Source: Schistosoma mansoni (Eukaryota > Platyhelminthes > Trematoda > Strigeidida > Schistosomatidae). From it: a stretch of DNA of 64,000 nucleotides. Of this stretch, positions 1-14,300 are shown piece after piece. The notes below the pieces were generated by a model. It saw only the letters and a list, made by a program, of their open reading frames with translations, was not told the origin of the DNA and did not search any database. The first letter of the stretch is position 1. Each line of letters opens with the position of its first letter. The DNA is taken from assembly GCF_000237925.1 (NCBI RefSeq), contig NC_031495.1, positions 32,836,706 to 32,900,705 of the forward strand. The letters are read 5' to 3'. A program made the position numbers and the translations under genes.

Positions 1-2343
1 AATACAGAGCTTAGGGAACATGGAACGAAATTGACCGAAACGATCCAAGTATACTCATTCACTACATTCTATAAAGTTGCTAAACATGGTACTATATTAT
101 ATTGTCTACTATCAGTTTTATTCTTTTCCTATAGGTTTTTTTTAATCCTAATTTTAGACGAGTTTTAATTTTTTAAAATCACAATTATTTGTTTTTGTGA
201 TAATGTCGAAACTTGGACGGATAAATATTTGTACTAGGATTCTACGTTATTTATGTCTGTTTACAAATAAATAAGAAGAAATTAGAATCCAATTGATTGC
301 AAAAAAAACATGTAACTTAGTGGCACACGATACTTCAGTCACATATTTGTGAGATTTTGATGTTAACTAGATAGAGACACAGAAAAATACATTTCTTCTT
401 TACAACCCGTCCTTCCTAACCTTCATCTACAACCAGTTAGGAAATACCAATTTACTTTCGATACGTTTTTTTATATTTAATCACGCATTTTTCCATAATG
501 TAGGGTATCCTCTATTTTTGGGATTGTCGATTTTGGCATGACCGCTAAAAAGTTGATGAATTTACACGAAATCCGGATCTTTGGAAAACGAGAAGAGTTC
601 CAGTGAATTTAAAACATAAATACGAACAGTAATAACTTTTGTTCATAATATACATATAACTGAAGTCAAGTATTCTATAGAAAAAAGGGTAGAAAATTCA
701 TAATTTCCATGCAAAACTGAGAATTGAAACACATTTACACACGCATGTACCCACATACACTCAAGCGTTCATAACTAGTTGATATGTACAAACTAACTAA
801 AATATAAAAAAGAAACTATTGAAACACCATTCAACTATTATGGACAAAGTCATATCTAGGTTGGCTATTGAAAAAAATTTGTTATCTCATTTAAACAAAA
901 ATTCAATAATTGTGAAGTTGGTAAGATAGTTCTATACTACTTAGGGAATATATGCAAAATAGATTGAAACTTTATATATAAGTTTTTAGATAGAGAAAAA
1001 TATTGTATGTTAGGTTGTTGAAGGCAACGGACAAGAAACCATGGACTTGGGTCCCGTTGTAGTAAGCACTTGTCAGCAAGGAGAACTTGTGGTGTTTGGA
1101 GAACTGATGTTGTCTACGTGATGAGAATCTGTATCACTCAGTTTTACAATCTGAGACTTTACCACTAAGCTATTCTGGCAGCGATTGACCTCATGATGAA
1201 ATGAGTTATTTAAAACTGATTGGTCAGTGAGTAATAACCAATGTCACATTTATTTAGCTCATTAAGTGATCAAATTCTATGCATATATATATATATATGA
1301 AATTCGTCTATCGAAATACAGTGATAGTTCTTATTTTCACTCTACGTAGTTTGGTTATTGATAACGTCACTAAACTGTGTCAAAAGTACAACCACTAAAT
1401 AGCAAACAAATTATTGGACAGTTTATAATTGAAACATTGAATGAAAAGACAGTTCGGGTTGAAATTTGAATTTTCTACCATGAAGTATTTTTAAACGACA
1501 CAAAATCAACGCACAACAGTAAAAATGGAATAAAGCTAAAAAACGATAAGTAGCACTTAAGAAATGTCATCACTTATTCTAGTCAGATGAACAGTAATGT
1601 TGTAGTCATTATTTAAACAAATCACATTTTTTCAATGAGAGTAAAGTAAGTTAGTCATCATCATAGGACATGACAGAAATGTGTATTAGTCCAACTTAGC
1701 AGACTTCATATTAGTACAGTAAAAGGAAAAATGAAATTATGAAAATTAAGAGTTGCAATGATTATATCAAGATTAGTTGTAATTTAATCATGGGGAGGCA
1801 GTTTGAAAACAAATGAAATCAGAAAGAATTAAAACTATGAAAAAATCTGTATCGCTTAAATCGATTGGAATTTGTGCTGGTCGAGTACCCGAACTATGGC
1901 TTGCGGATATGGCCACTTTTATCCTGCTAATCAACGCCTAAACTAGGTAATAGCACATATTCGGGTAGGTAGAGATTGGATTTCCTGTGTAACATATTCA
2001 TCAACCACCATAGTTAACGGAGGTTTAAAGTTGTATTAAATAATTTTCACAGACAACTAAAACATATAGGCTTCGATCTTCGTCTTAATGGTGTATATAA
2101 ATATTCCTAACGGAAATTTTATCAGATATTTTCAAAGCTATCATGATAGCAACAATTAGTTCTAGTGATACATTATAAATAGTCAACATACAATAATTAA
2201 ATGAATGCACTTGTATGCACATAGATGCGCGCACATCCAAAGCAACAAGAAATTTAATGATTGCATCAATCAATTAATTTTGTAACCAGACAATAAAATA
2301 AGCGGATACGAATAAATGAAAAAAGAAAATAAAACACACTTAC
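1..2343. other. MAP4K intron/3' region, no exon recognised
   Basis: The next CNH exon should follow on the minus strand, but I could not recognise one; it may be beyond the edge. Only AT-rich sequence and a SINE remnant are seen. Confidence 0.5.
1105..1195 (-). repeat. tRNA-related SINE remnant
   Basis: On the minus strand, TAGCTTAGTGG (plus-strand 1162-1172) is a perfect pol III A box, followed by a tRNA-like arm (TCTCAGATTGTAAAACTGAG). The B-box side is decayed. It lies left of the last visible MAP4K exon. Confidence 0.5.
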
Positions 2344-5300
2344 CAATTCTAGTGTACCATCAGCTAAATTGACTAAATCAAGGTAATAAATACCATCGTT
2401 TGTGCCAAACAGAATAATTTGACCTTTAGGAGAAAAGTAAAGGTAGCATAGTATGGTAAATCGTTCCATGTGCAATAAACACACACAATATCAGTGGCAA
2501 TAAACTTTCTCCACTAAATGACAGTCGAACTAATAAGCTTCTCCCTACCCCCAATTTCTTTCCATCTTATTTACATATACTACCATATATAATAGTGATG
2601 ATGATGGCTTTTAATGAAAAATAAGCAAACAAAAGTCTAAACTGTTTGAAATATGAACAACAAAATAAAAATGTTAACCAGTTGCTTAACAGCATTAGTA
2701 CTAAGGCATATAGATTTTTTTTATCCTAATCAATTAAAATGGATAATTGCTTAATACAATAAAATAAAGCATAGTTGAAGCAATAAGTAATCGTTTGAAT
2801 TGATTTTTTTTTAATGGTTGAGTCATAAAATTTTGCGACGCCTACCCACATCCTACATACGTGTACTCTCTCACTCAATTGATGTAAGTGAACGCGAGAG
2901 CAACAAAACGATGTATTTTTTTAAAAAAAGATTAGTTAATGAATTAAATCACGGGATCTAACAAATGGATCATTTACATACAGAATAATCATATTAGACC
3001 AACTAATAGATTTGATGATTTATGTGCAGTGTACTATTTTGTATATTGTTGTTATCTATACAGTAATTAATGGTGTAATGGAATAGAGAAAAAGTGTTTG
3101 ATCATGAAAACTTTGAGGAAATGATGAAAGATAATGTGTAGTTTGGTTCCAGTAAATTTTTTCCTCGAATGGGATATATATATATATATGCTTTATCTCA
3201 TATCATACAATTAAGAAAATCCCATAGTAAGTAATTTATGTAATTACCTCAGTAAAAATATCAATTAATTCATATAGTATTGCAGGTTGCTATTTGTCTG
3301 TTTAGCCTTTTAAACTATCAGAAGTACAGCGGATATAGGGCGTAGTAGAACAGTTATACAATATACTAAATTTATCAGATACAGCTTTACCTTTATTTAG
3401 AGAAGGCTAATTTACACCAGTTATAAGTATGAAGTAGTGGATCCAACAATAGAATGTTAAAGTCGCGTGGCCACCAGGATATATTTACACCTATTTCTTT
3501 CTCGGAATTTATATCTAGCATGACGACAAAAAAATCGTTTCTCATATATTATTGAAGTACTTGTGACCAAGCTGTATTTATGGGATCAGTTTTATGATTA
3601 TTATAATCTGAGCATTGATTAATGTCCCTGGATTCCCAGCGTAGGACCAATGAACATAATGACCTTTCTTTAACCAACGACTCAATGACAGTGAGATAAC
3701 GACCGAGATCAATACTTAACGCTTATTAGTTCACGAGAGCAGTTTTCCTAAGCTAGCTTGCCCAATAGCTAAAACAGGACAACGACACAGCAGATTTCTC
3801 AACTTTTATCTGTAAAGTTTAGTTTATGACTCACACAATAAAACAGAAAACATTTCAAACCATACGTCAATATGATTAAGAACTTAAAACGTAGGCATAT
3901 CCACCCCATAAGTGGAAGATAACTAAGTAACTTGAAAAACGTAAAACATATAACAATATTTTATAAGTCAAACGATAACCTACAACCAATGGAATACATA
4001 TATGCAATAATTCACGTATTTGGTAACTAGACGGTAAAAATGAGACAATAATTTCCTGTAGAACAGTTTCAAAGGTTCAGTTGTGCTCAATATTTACTCC
4101 GTTATAGTAACAACAAATAAATTAGAAGCATGGTAAGCAAAGATGGATAGTGGCTAACGGTGGAATCCAGGACACGCGTTTCGTCCTATTTGGGACTCGT
4201 CAGATGGATGTACCTGCATCTCAGATTTGATGTTCACTCTGGGACTTGAACCCAGTGCCTTTCGCTTCAAACAAATAAGAGTTTCATTCTGTTTTTTTTC
4301 TGCAAATACATTATAGCAACTATCCTACAATTAATTTTGATTACGGTTAATTTTAGCCAAGCCCTTTTATTAACTTAGCAGACAATGTTACTGGAATAGT
4401 AACAATTCGCCTATTTCTTTATTCCGCTATGATCGCTAGAACACATGACAGACTAGCTAAAATGTTGATTGCTTAAATATACCACCCGAAGACTCATTCT
4501 CCTCCCCATATATGTATACTTAAATCCTATTATTAGCTTTTGCTTTGCCTTGTGCGCCCTTATACTATTTGACTATTAATTTGCCTACGTAATTGCTCAC
4601 ATATACTTATTCGCTTCTCTGCGCCAGATCCGTTTGATGTGCTTATAGGTTTTTGATCTGCACTATCCGCTAATAAACAGTAGTTGCAGCTTCTCTTTGT
4701 CTTCTAGTTTCAAATACCGTTGAGATTTATATTATAACGGCTATCGAGGTGAACGATTAGCAAAGCAAAGCCACTACAACTTAATTGTTCGCTTAAAACA
4801 AGTATATAAAAAGACACTGGTTAAAAGGTTGTTATATCTGTGTAGATTTTGTTAATTTTTACTTAGAATGACCTAACTGTGCTCGATTTTCGAAACGATA
4901 AAGTAGTGACTAGTTTGTTAAAATAATTGTAAACATCCTTAGATATAGGATAAATATGTACAGATATAACCCATAACAGTTTATGTAGAAAGCAAAAGTA
5001 GATCAATACGGAAAACAGATAGTTTTACAATGAATTCATTCTCATAATTGAGCATAAAATTAACAGTCAAATGCCTTTTAGTAAAAAGTGTTTTATTTAT
5101 TTATTTATTTAAACACATAAATATTGGTACAAGGAAGCAAAAGATATATATGCGCCGCACAAATCTCATTCGATTTGTGTGAGGGCTGTGATACTACTCA
5201 GGTGCCCAAACTGAAGCAGGTGGTTTTTCAGGGGGCCATACCCTGAGCCTTTGACCTGAAGGTCTGATCCACAAGGCAGTTGAGCATCATAAGCAGATGC

Positions 5301-8300
5301 AGTCCCATAGTGGCCAGTGACCAACGATTGATCCATACTCAATTTGTTCCCTCAGGATACTGGAGCCCATGTGCACCATTGGTTTGGAATCAGGGTTTTC
5401 CAACTCTTCTAGGTGGACTTTCCGTGTCCAATGACCCGGTTAAAGCGCCGGACATTCGCTTTTCGTCCTCTCAATTTCGTAAACAACACCCCCGCCACGA
5501 AGGCAGTAAGTAGGACTTTCCTGGCAGACGCTATATACGCGTAGTCATGTGAGAGCATTTCGAGAGGGAGAGAGGACTCTCCCCACTCTCGGCCGTACCA
5601 GGGAATTCGGGGGCAAGAACAAACTACTAACCGTATCATACCAAGTGTTATTTAGGAGAAAACATGATCAATCCTAGTTAATATTCCTTGTACATATCCC
5701 CTCATAGGAATATATTTGTTACTACTTGAGTTGATTCGATGCAATCATAACCATTCCACAACTACGCATAATGAACTATTTATTTAACCTATAGTAATCA
5801 TAATAACCAATAATAATATTATTATGCAGTGGAAATTTGCTTATATAAATTTGCATACATATACACATATAAACAGAAACAAATACCCGCGTAGGTGCAG
5901 ACATCTAAAGAAAATTTCAAGTATTTTGTTACCCACCTACTTGTTATTTTCATTACCAATAAAACTTATTTATTCTACAAAAATCACACTGAATGGAATG
6001 TTTACAAAATTATATACCGCCACCTTACACACCTTTATCTAATAGTTCCTACAAACTGATTTCGAGAAGAATCCCTTTTCTTTGTTGTTAGATGGAGATT
6101 TTTCGTATTTGAAATATTTTATCATGTTAATTAAAAAATATATATATACGCTTTCAACTATGAAAATATATTTGTCATTATCGAGCGGAAAAACTTTATT
6201 ATGATATTTAACTAGTTATGATTATGAAATAGCAAAATATGTTGAAGAATTTATCCGATAATAAAAATGTTTCACTCTTCCTCTCTCCCTGTCAATTGAT
6301 TGTATTTATGTTATAATGGGAGAAGTTTTCACTAAATTTTGTTATTGTTATTGATATAGGCATTTAACTGCATATAATACTAAATACTGGTGAATAAAAT
6401 ATAGTCTGAAAGTATGTCGCTGGTGAAATCATAGAGCTTTATGTATAAATTTATTCACTGCAAGTGGTTCCAGACGATCAGATGTACTTTCTAAGGATGA
6501 CCTAGTCAATTTGAAATATGTATATATAACTACCCTGATAAGCAAGGATCTCGATAAAATAAGGAGTGTTTTTAGATAGCTTAGTGCATGATGATGGGAA
6601 ATACTTGGTATATCTTATTCCGGTCACCATTAAAATGTCAGTAATTTAGTATAATTCACTTGACACATACTATTTTGTGTGTGTTTGGCTTTTGAGATAC
6701 ATTTTAATCGTGTAAGAAGCTACTAATACTCAAGTGTCTGCACTGAAGTGGAGAAAGATTCGAACTTACGAACTGATAACCGGTAGTTAAATGCCTTCAT
6801 CACTAAACCTCTGTCTTAGGTAAAAGAAAAATTGATAAAGAGTTTGTCAATCATCTTATCTACGTATTTATGCTAGTTATGATGAAATGAATTACAGGAA
6901 GTTTTGAAATGAATAGAGTATGAAAAATAATATTTGCCAACTTGGAATTATTGCCTTTGTAAAGGATTAAACTGGCCGTCCCTTCCATCTACAACATGAA
7001 TCTATATAATACAATTGAGGAAAATGTTCTCTTACGAAATATTTTGGGTTAAACAATCGAATCAATTATGTGTTAAGTCTATGAATATCTTCATCAAATA
7101 ATCAGTATTCAATCCTTGAGAGATGTAAATATTACACAGGATAAACTATTAGATACAATGATAAGCTTCTTAAAATAAAATAATTGTAGGATATGTCAAG
7201 TATGCGTAACAAAACATTAAATTGATTGAAATACTTTGGTATGAAGCAGTGGGTAAGTGTTGAAAGCATTCAGGTTTCAACTAATAGGTCACTGGTTTAA
7301 ATTTTATTTTGCTTACTTTAATTTAAACAACCAAATGGTAGTATCACTGGTCCTTACATAAAAAAATACTGTTTGAAATTCAGTAAGTAAACTTGTACTT
7401 CGCATACGAGACCATTTTTTTTCGTATGGACAAATGGATAAGACCAATTAACTCTATAAATAACTCTATAAATAATCAATTCAATTCAACGAAACATTTG
7501 ATTTTCAGTTATTTAATTACGCTGTTTCTTTGTTTTCAAAAATATCTAACTAATTGGTCAACCTTAGCAATCACCCTAATACTAATCTCATATCGAAATT
7601 AATTTCTACAAAGTTATTTTTAATTTAATGATGAGCTTATTTGAGGGATTATAGTTATTTATCTGAATTTCAAAATACATATAACTATGATTTCGGGCTT
7701 TAATAAAGTTTAATCTGTCTCTATCCAAAACTAAACCAAGGCACTGATTTATTATAATCCATGGCAAGTCAAAATGATTTATTTAAAAATTATTTCCTGT
7801 CAAAATGATAAAACTTAAATGTATGAAAATATGAAACGTTAGAAAAAAAGTAAATTATGTATGGTTGAGTTACAAATTAATGCGAGATATTATCGGGCAT
7901 ACGAAATGATAACAGAATTGAGATAAGGAAAGTAATTATTCAGTTGTATTGTGCTTCTAAGAGATGTAGTTATTTAAAATGAAGGACAAAAATAATGTTA
8001 AATTTCTATCAATAAGGTGGTATTTTACAACTTGGAATACATAAGCAACGTATAATTACAACAATAAAGTGTACCTATTGAAAGACTAAAACCGATGTTG
8101 TACGATTATGAAGTTGAATGGAACAAAGTAATACTAATCAGTCTAGTGTGTGTTAAGTTAGTACAATCCTACTTACTTGTAAACACTATTCACAATTTTG
8201 GCATCAAAGTATATCATGTGGTACAGCATGAAATACAAATGGTCACATTTTACACGTAATTTATTTTAATTTCAACGTTCACTCAAATCAAGTTGCATGA

Positions 8301-11300
8301 TGTTCTATTATTGACGCAACAATAATCACTTAACAATTTATAGGTCTCGATGCCAAGGCTAGACTTGATATTTTCAAATAAATTGAGCATTGGATAGAAA
8401 GTTAATAATAAGTATATTTTTTAATACCACAATGAGTAGAAAAAAAGTGGCTTACATTAAGTCACAAAACGTCAAAAACACAATTTTTCTACACATTGGG
8501 ATATAACAAAAAAATATATTTATTATTCATCTAACTATTTATTTTCCTGTTCAATATACAGACCTAAATGAAATTATAGTAATCAAACTAGGAAGATTTA
8601 TTTCACATTATAAACATCGTTGAAGTAATCAGTTCAAAAGATAAACTACTTACTTAAAGTTTCTGGATTTACCCATGTAGCAGTTGAGTTCACTTTCAAT
8701 GGACAACCTTCAAATATTTGCATAAAACAAGCACCCATCTGTAGATGAGAAGATACGTAACAACGGAAAAACTGGTTAGAAATTCAGATTTCATAAAGTA
8801 AACAATAAACAGAGCTGAAGCGTTTATATATCCTCTTATTTTTGCTAATGCACAATAATGGTATTGTTTTTATTTCACTAATTTATATTTTCATTAACCG
8901 TATCTTCGATACCCAATCTTTCCTATTACAACTGATACTGTCACTACTTTTACTCCTCTAGGATTCGGCCTAATAATTTCATCTCTCTGTGCTAATGGGA
9001 TATAGAGACTTGAACCGATGTACATACGTACCAAGTTCTACGTTGAGACTGACTAAATCATAATTTACTATTATTATTCAACTTGATTTTCACTTTTTGA
9101 TTTATAATTTAAAACAATTGGAATTCAGCAAACGTTCCTTTATCACCGCAATTGTTAACAGTACAATGGACTAATAAAATGATTGAGGTACTAATTTAAA
9201 AAAACCAATATAATACCCAAGTTCCAGCTGAATAAATTTCTAGGGACAGTACCATTAACTGAATATTTGCTTGTGAATTAATAATATGATTCAGTGTATC
9301 AAGTATGACATTGTCGATTACAAAATCTTACAAATAAACTTGAATGTAGAATATAATCAGTTTTACAAATGTTCAGTTAATTATGATTTTCTTTTAATTT
9401 GTTCATTATTTCGTTTTGTTATTAACCTTTTATCATTGTTTTGTTTACAAGTATCATAATAGGGCGAAACGGCCGCCCAGTGCTTCCAGGTTTTCCATGG
9501 TGGTCTAGCTTCAATTGACTTATGATTTCAACTATGAAAAAAAGTATCATTTTGCCTAGAAATTTAAAAAACAAAAACTATGCATTATATGTATGTTTTT
9601 TATATGAATTTGGCATTTTTCTTTATTAATGATGATTCTACAATGAATATTAGTTTGTAATGAAATTGACTCATGACTTCAACTATTACATTACTAAAAT
9701 CTCCACAAAACCCCTTTTTGATATTTTTTTTGTTAAAAAAACAAAGAGCTATACGCAATCATATTAAATAATGGTAATAATAATAATTTACATGAACTTT
9801 TGGAGTAGGAGGAAGACCAATACCCATTTCTAATTGGTGTTGACGTGAAATATGCTTTGATGAGTCGTCATTTTGTTTACTATTTCGAAGAGGTGTTGGC
9901 AAAGAAGTTACACCAGTATGATTATTATTTAATTTAGGTGGTGGAGGTCTGGGTGGAGCTGGTGTTAATGTCTTATCATTATCGTTTATAGAAGAGGATA
10001 ATTGACCATTATGATTTATACTGACAGAACTACTGTATTTCGCAGTCTCATCACCATTATCATCATCATCATCATTTTCGTTACTGCCCATAGAATCCTC
10101 TCGAATTATTTTAATATTGTAATTTAATGTTATATCGTTTGATGTTTCTTCAACATGATTTTCATGTGATGGAGCAGAGATACCATTGATGAATAACTTA
10201 TCGGTCTTTGAAATATTGGTGCCAATATCCAAAGAGGACAAATTGATTGTTTGATCTAATGATGAACACATTATATTATTATTAGTAGTAGCAGTATTAG
10301 TGTTAGTCGTTGTAATAATGTTCAATGCTGTAGATGATGACTGTAATGGCGGTGGTGGGGGAGCGCGTCGTTTCGAACGTGAACGTGGCGCTAGAGGAAT
10401 GTTCGGTAGTATTATTGAAGTATCATTTTGTGATTCATTCTTTGTAAGAAGAAAACAATAAGATATTAAAAGTATTAGGTAGTAAATAAATACAAAAATG
10501 CTGAAATACCTTTCTACTTTGATGATTATTTAATGTGCTTGAACCCTTTTGATACTAATTTGAAAAAAGGTTCATCAATAATTTATGTGATTGTATCGCA
10601 ATGTTATTTAAATGATGTTTGAATAGGCATGGATTATTTGAACAGTTCCATTTTATATTTTTATGAGATGAGCATTGGTTAAGAAAAATGTGTGGCTCCT
10701 GTTATGGAATGAGTTTCCAATGATTTTATGAATGAATTTTCAATCGTGATATAACAGAAAATAGTGCTGATCGATAAATGAACTGCAATGATACGATGTG
10801 ACTGAGGGATAGCTGTCCACAAGACTGAATTGTTGAGTCATCGAATGATTTGAGATTAAAGACAAGACCACTAGCCAGAAGAATAGGTTTACTATCTACT
10901 GAAACGATATATTTGTATAAAAAATACCAACAGAAAAAGTGATAAATTATAATAGGTCTTTGGAAGAAATCAGTTTGTAGGTCACTCACCAAACAATTAA
11001 TACATGAGCGTCGGAACTTATTCTTGGACATCATATCAGTTACATGATAAACATTGAAAGACCAAGATAATTGACAATTTCAATATAAATTGCAAATTTC
11101 CGCCCAACTCATTTTACATTAGGTTGATTTGTTATCTGATTAAGTTTTGTTCTTTTACAAATAGTACATAAATTTAGTCGGTGTATTAATGACGAAAAGG
11201 AATTGATTATTTTACATTTGTTATTATAACAGAATAAGGTGTAACTAAATGACCAAATGAAGGCTTATGTACTTAGCTTCAGGTCATATCTTCCTTATGA

Positions 11301-14300
11301 GACCCTGCAATACTACGCGCCTGTACGACCGTACTTAGACCTGGAACCTACTAGGTTATCAAACCGAATTAGATAGAGCAGGATTTAGAAGAGCGGTGTC
11401 CTATATCGACAATAATAATAATAATAATAGCGAAAAGTATATATAGACTAAAATAAATAACAGGTACTCACATTCAATTTGATCTCATTATCCATCCGAC
11501 TAACATCGAAACTGAAAATTAGATTATCGCAAAAACAAATTAATTAAGATTTTGAAAAACACCTTATTTTCTAAAAAGTTAAGGAATGTAACAAATACTT
11601 TTTGTATTGACGGCTATCATTAAAAAAAATTTGATCAGTTTATATGCTACATTCAATGAACTTAAGGAGAGAGAGAGAGGTACGTGATTTTCGTCATAAA
11701 CTGGCATCACCTAAAAAATAACTTAAAACTAGGGAACACTCAAAGGCTGTTTTGTTTCGGTTTGACACTTCACAACTAAGTGTGGAATAGAACCAAGAAT
11801 ACTCAGATATTGGGAAGAGCATGATATTCTCCAGATTAACGACTAGAAATCAAATCATTTTAACTTTTTTTACGTTTCGTACATTTTCATAGTTGACTTA
11901 CCCATCAATGGATTGAGATGTACGGAAATCAACACCACTACGACGTTTTTCAAATGCATCCATTACCTCACTAAGCAAATCCTACACATCGAAAAAGAAA
12001 TGTAAAGTAAAAATTTCAAATATAAAGTAACAATAAGCAAGACCTATATTGAACACTACGTAATGTATTTAGTTATTAAGTATTTTATCCACTTTTTATT
12101 ACCCGAAAATAGATTGAAATGTCATAAACTATAGAAATCAAATAGTATATTTTTTTCTACTAAAAAATAAGTGAATTTGTAAAAGTTAAAAAAACGCCAT
12201 GAACAATGACGACATAAAATAACCAACTATCATAGGTTGTTATTTTTCTCAACATAGAAAAGAATTAGACGCAAATGAAAATATTAGAAACAGTAAGAGA
12301 ATTATGTACTTTTGATTAATGTGTTTTCGTTACTTGGTTACTCTGTGTTTAATGACATGCATACATTGATGAATGGTTAATGTAATGATTAGATATTGAC
12401 TGTGAATAAACTAAAGTTGTTTTGTAAAAATCACCGAAGATTTAGAATACAGTAAGAGGTAGTGAACGAATGTGGAGTATTCAGTATCTGAATACGAATG
12501 TGATTGAATGATAGTTCATGGGTTGATGTTATAAGCTATGGGTAATATATGTTTAGTGAAGGTTACTGACAGTACCCAGATGTAAAATAAAATGAGTGGA
12601 TTGCAATTCGAATCCTTGATCTACTAATGAAAAGTCGTGCACCTAAAACCCTGAAACTCAATTTAAATTGTAAAACCAATAAGCTGGAAATCATGTATGT
12701 AGAACATTAGGCAAACGAACCGATTTATATTCACATAAGCAAGATCGAAATTTGTTTAACATGAAATTATAAACATTTTTTATGACAGATAAACATAGCA
12801 AATTATAAACTTTCAGAAAAACATTTTTTGATGCACAACTGAAAAAAAAGCATAGCTCCTGTCAAACATGCATACGCCTAGAATTCAAGAGCTTATAAAT
12901 GTTGATATAGTGTAGGAAATGGAAGTAATGAATCCATACTTCTAAAATTAACAGAATGTAAAACAAAATAGGCACTTGCCTCTGAACTGATATGTAATAA
13001 ACGATCAGCAAATAAATGATTTTCTGTTAAACAATCAGTTTCTTCAGATATTTCATTAACACTGTTTATATTTGATAAACGTGACGGATTAAGTCGTATT
13101 ATGGGCGGACAAGGACGACTAGGTTTTTGCTTATCATTATTATTAGTGGTAATAGTTATAGCTGATGATTTATCACTATTACTATTAATATTACTGTTAT
13201 TATCAGTAGAACCAATAGAGATAAGAGGAGCCATATCATTATTTTGATTGAATGAATTTGTTGAATCTACAGAATGATTACTATCATTATTGAACACTGA
13301 AGAGTGTCTAGAGGATTTCGCTGGTAATAAAGGTCGAATCACAGCTTGTTGTTGTGCATTATTAGACTGAGATGATAAGTCTGATTGTGAATGTTTTACA
13401 AATCCATTAGCTGTAACTGTTATATCTGGTGCATAGTTTTTTCTAGTTAAATTATCATTATTATTTATAGCGATTTCTCTTCCTTGTGAAATGTAGTTCA
13501 CATCTGTAGATTCTGCAATCTCATTACAATTCTTTGTGAGATCCTAAAGTGTTAAAATGGAAAAATTAAAGCTTACAAATTAAAGGGAAAAATAAAACAC
13601 AACATAAAATAAAATATTTGTCAAGAGGTGAATTATGAAGAAAGTTATGATGATTAATGTGATTAGAAACGATAGTTTTCACACGGAACTGATCTCGAGA
13701 ATTGTAATTGTATGTAGATGTTAGAGAAATGAATCAATGACTCAACTAAATTGATATATACCATTAGATGAATTAGAATAATCATTCATATATAGCGTTA
13801 TTTAGAATATTATGACTGAATTACAAAGATAAGATATCATCAGTAATCGTATATATTTCTCAGGTGTATAAAATTTAGATGGACCATGAAAAAAATTTAA
13901 ATTATAATAAAACCGAATTTTGCTCCATAACTACCTTTATGTACTGTTGTGAAATGTGGAAAAGTGTGGGTGCAAGTAAAGGTCTTTTTTCTCTTATTTG
14001 TCTACCTTTGTGAAACGAGCACAAAGCCATGAATTCTGATAAGTAAAAATATTCGGCTTGACCAATTCGTACTATTATTACAATCATTCAGTCATAATCA
14101 ATCCAGCGCATATGATCATTGACATAAATTAACATTACAAACCAATATAACCTACTGACTACGTACATGTTTGCGTACTCGGCTTTGAGGTGTACTGTTT
14201 ATATGGAGGCTAGTGATACAGGTTTTAATTACTCGGATAGAAATAGATGGGAACGATTTCAAAACTAGTGATCTACTAAGTACCGGACAAGCACTAAAAC

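Larger units (their letters stand above)
5640..8653. other. MAP4K intron sequence
   Basis: No coding match on either strand apart from the SINE remnants listed. Small ORFs here are chance. Confidence 0.55.

Noticed and set aside
1105-1195. A functional tRNA gene
   Set aside because: Only the A box and one arm are tRNA-like; there is no acceptor pairing or good B box, so a SINE remnant is more likely.
10726-11034. 102-codon minus-strand ORF as an extra MAP4K exon
   Set aside because: The neighbouring exons 13 and 14 join in phase without it, and it shows no family motif.
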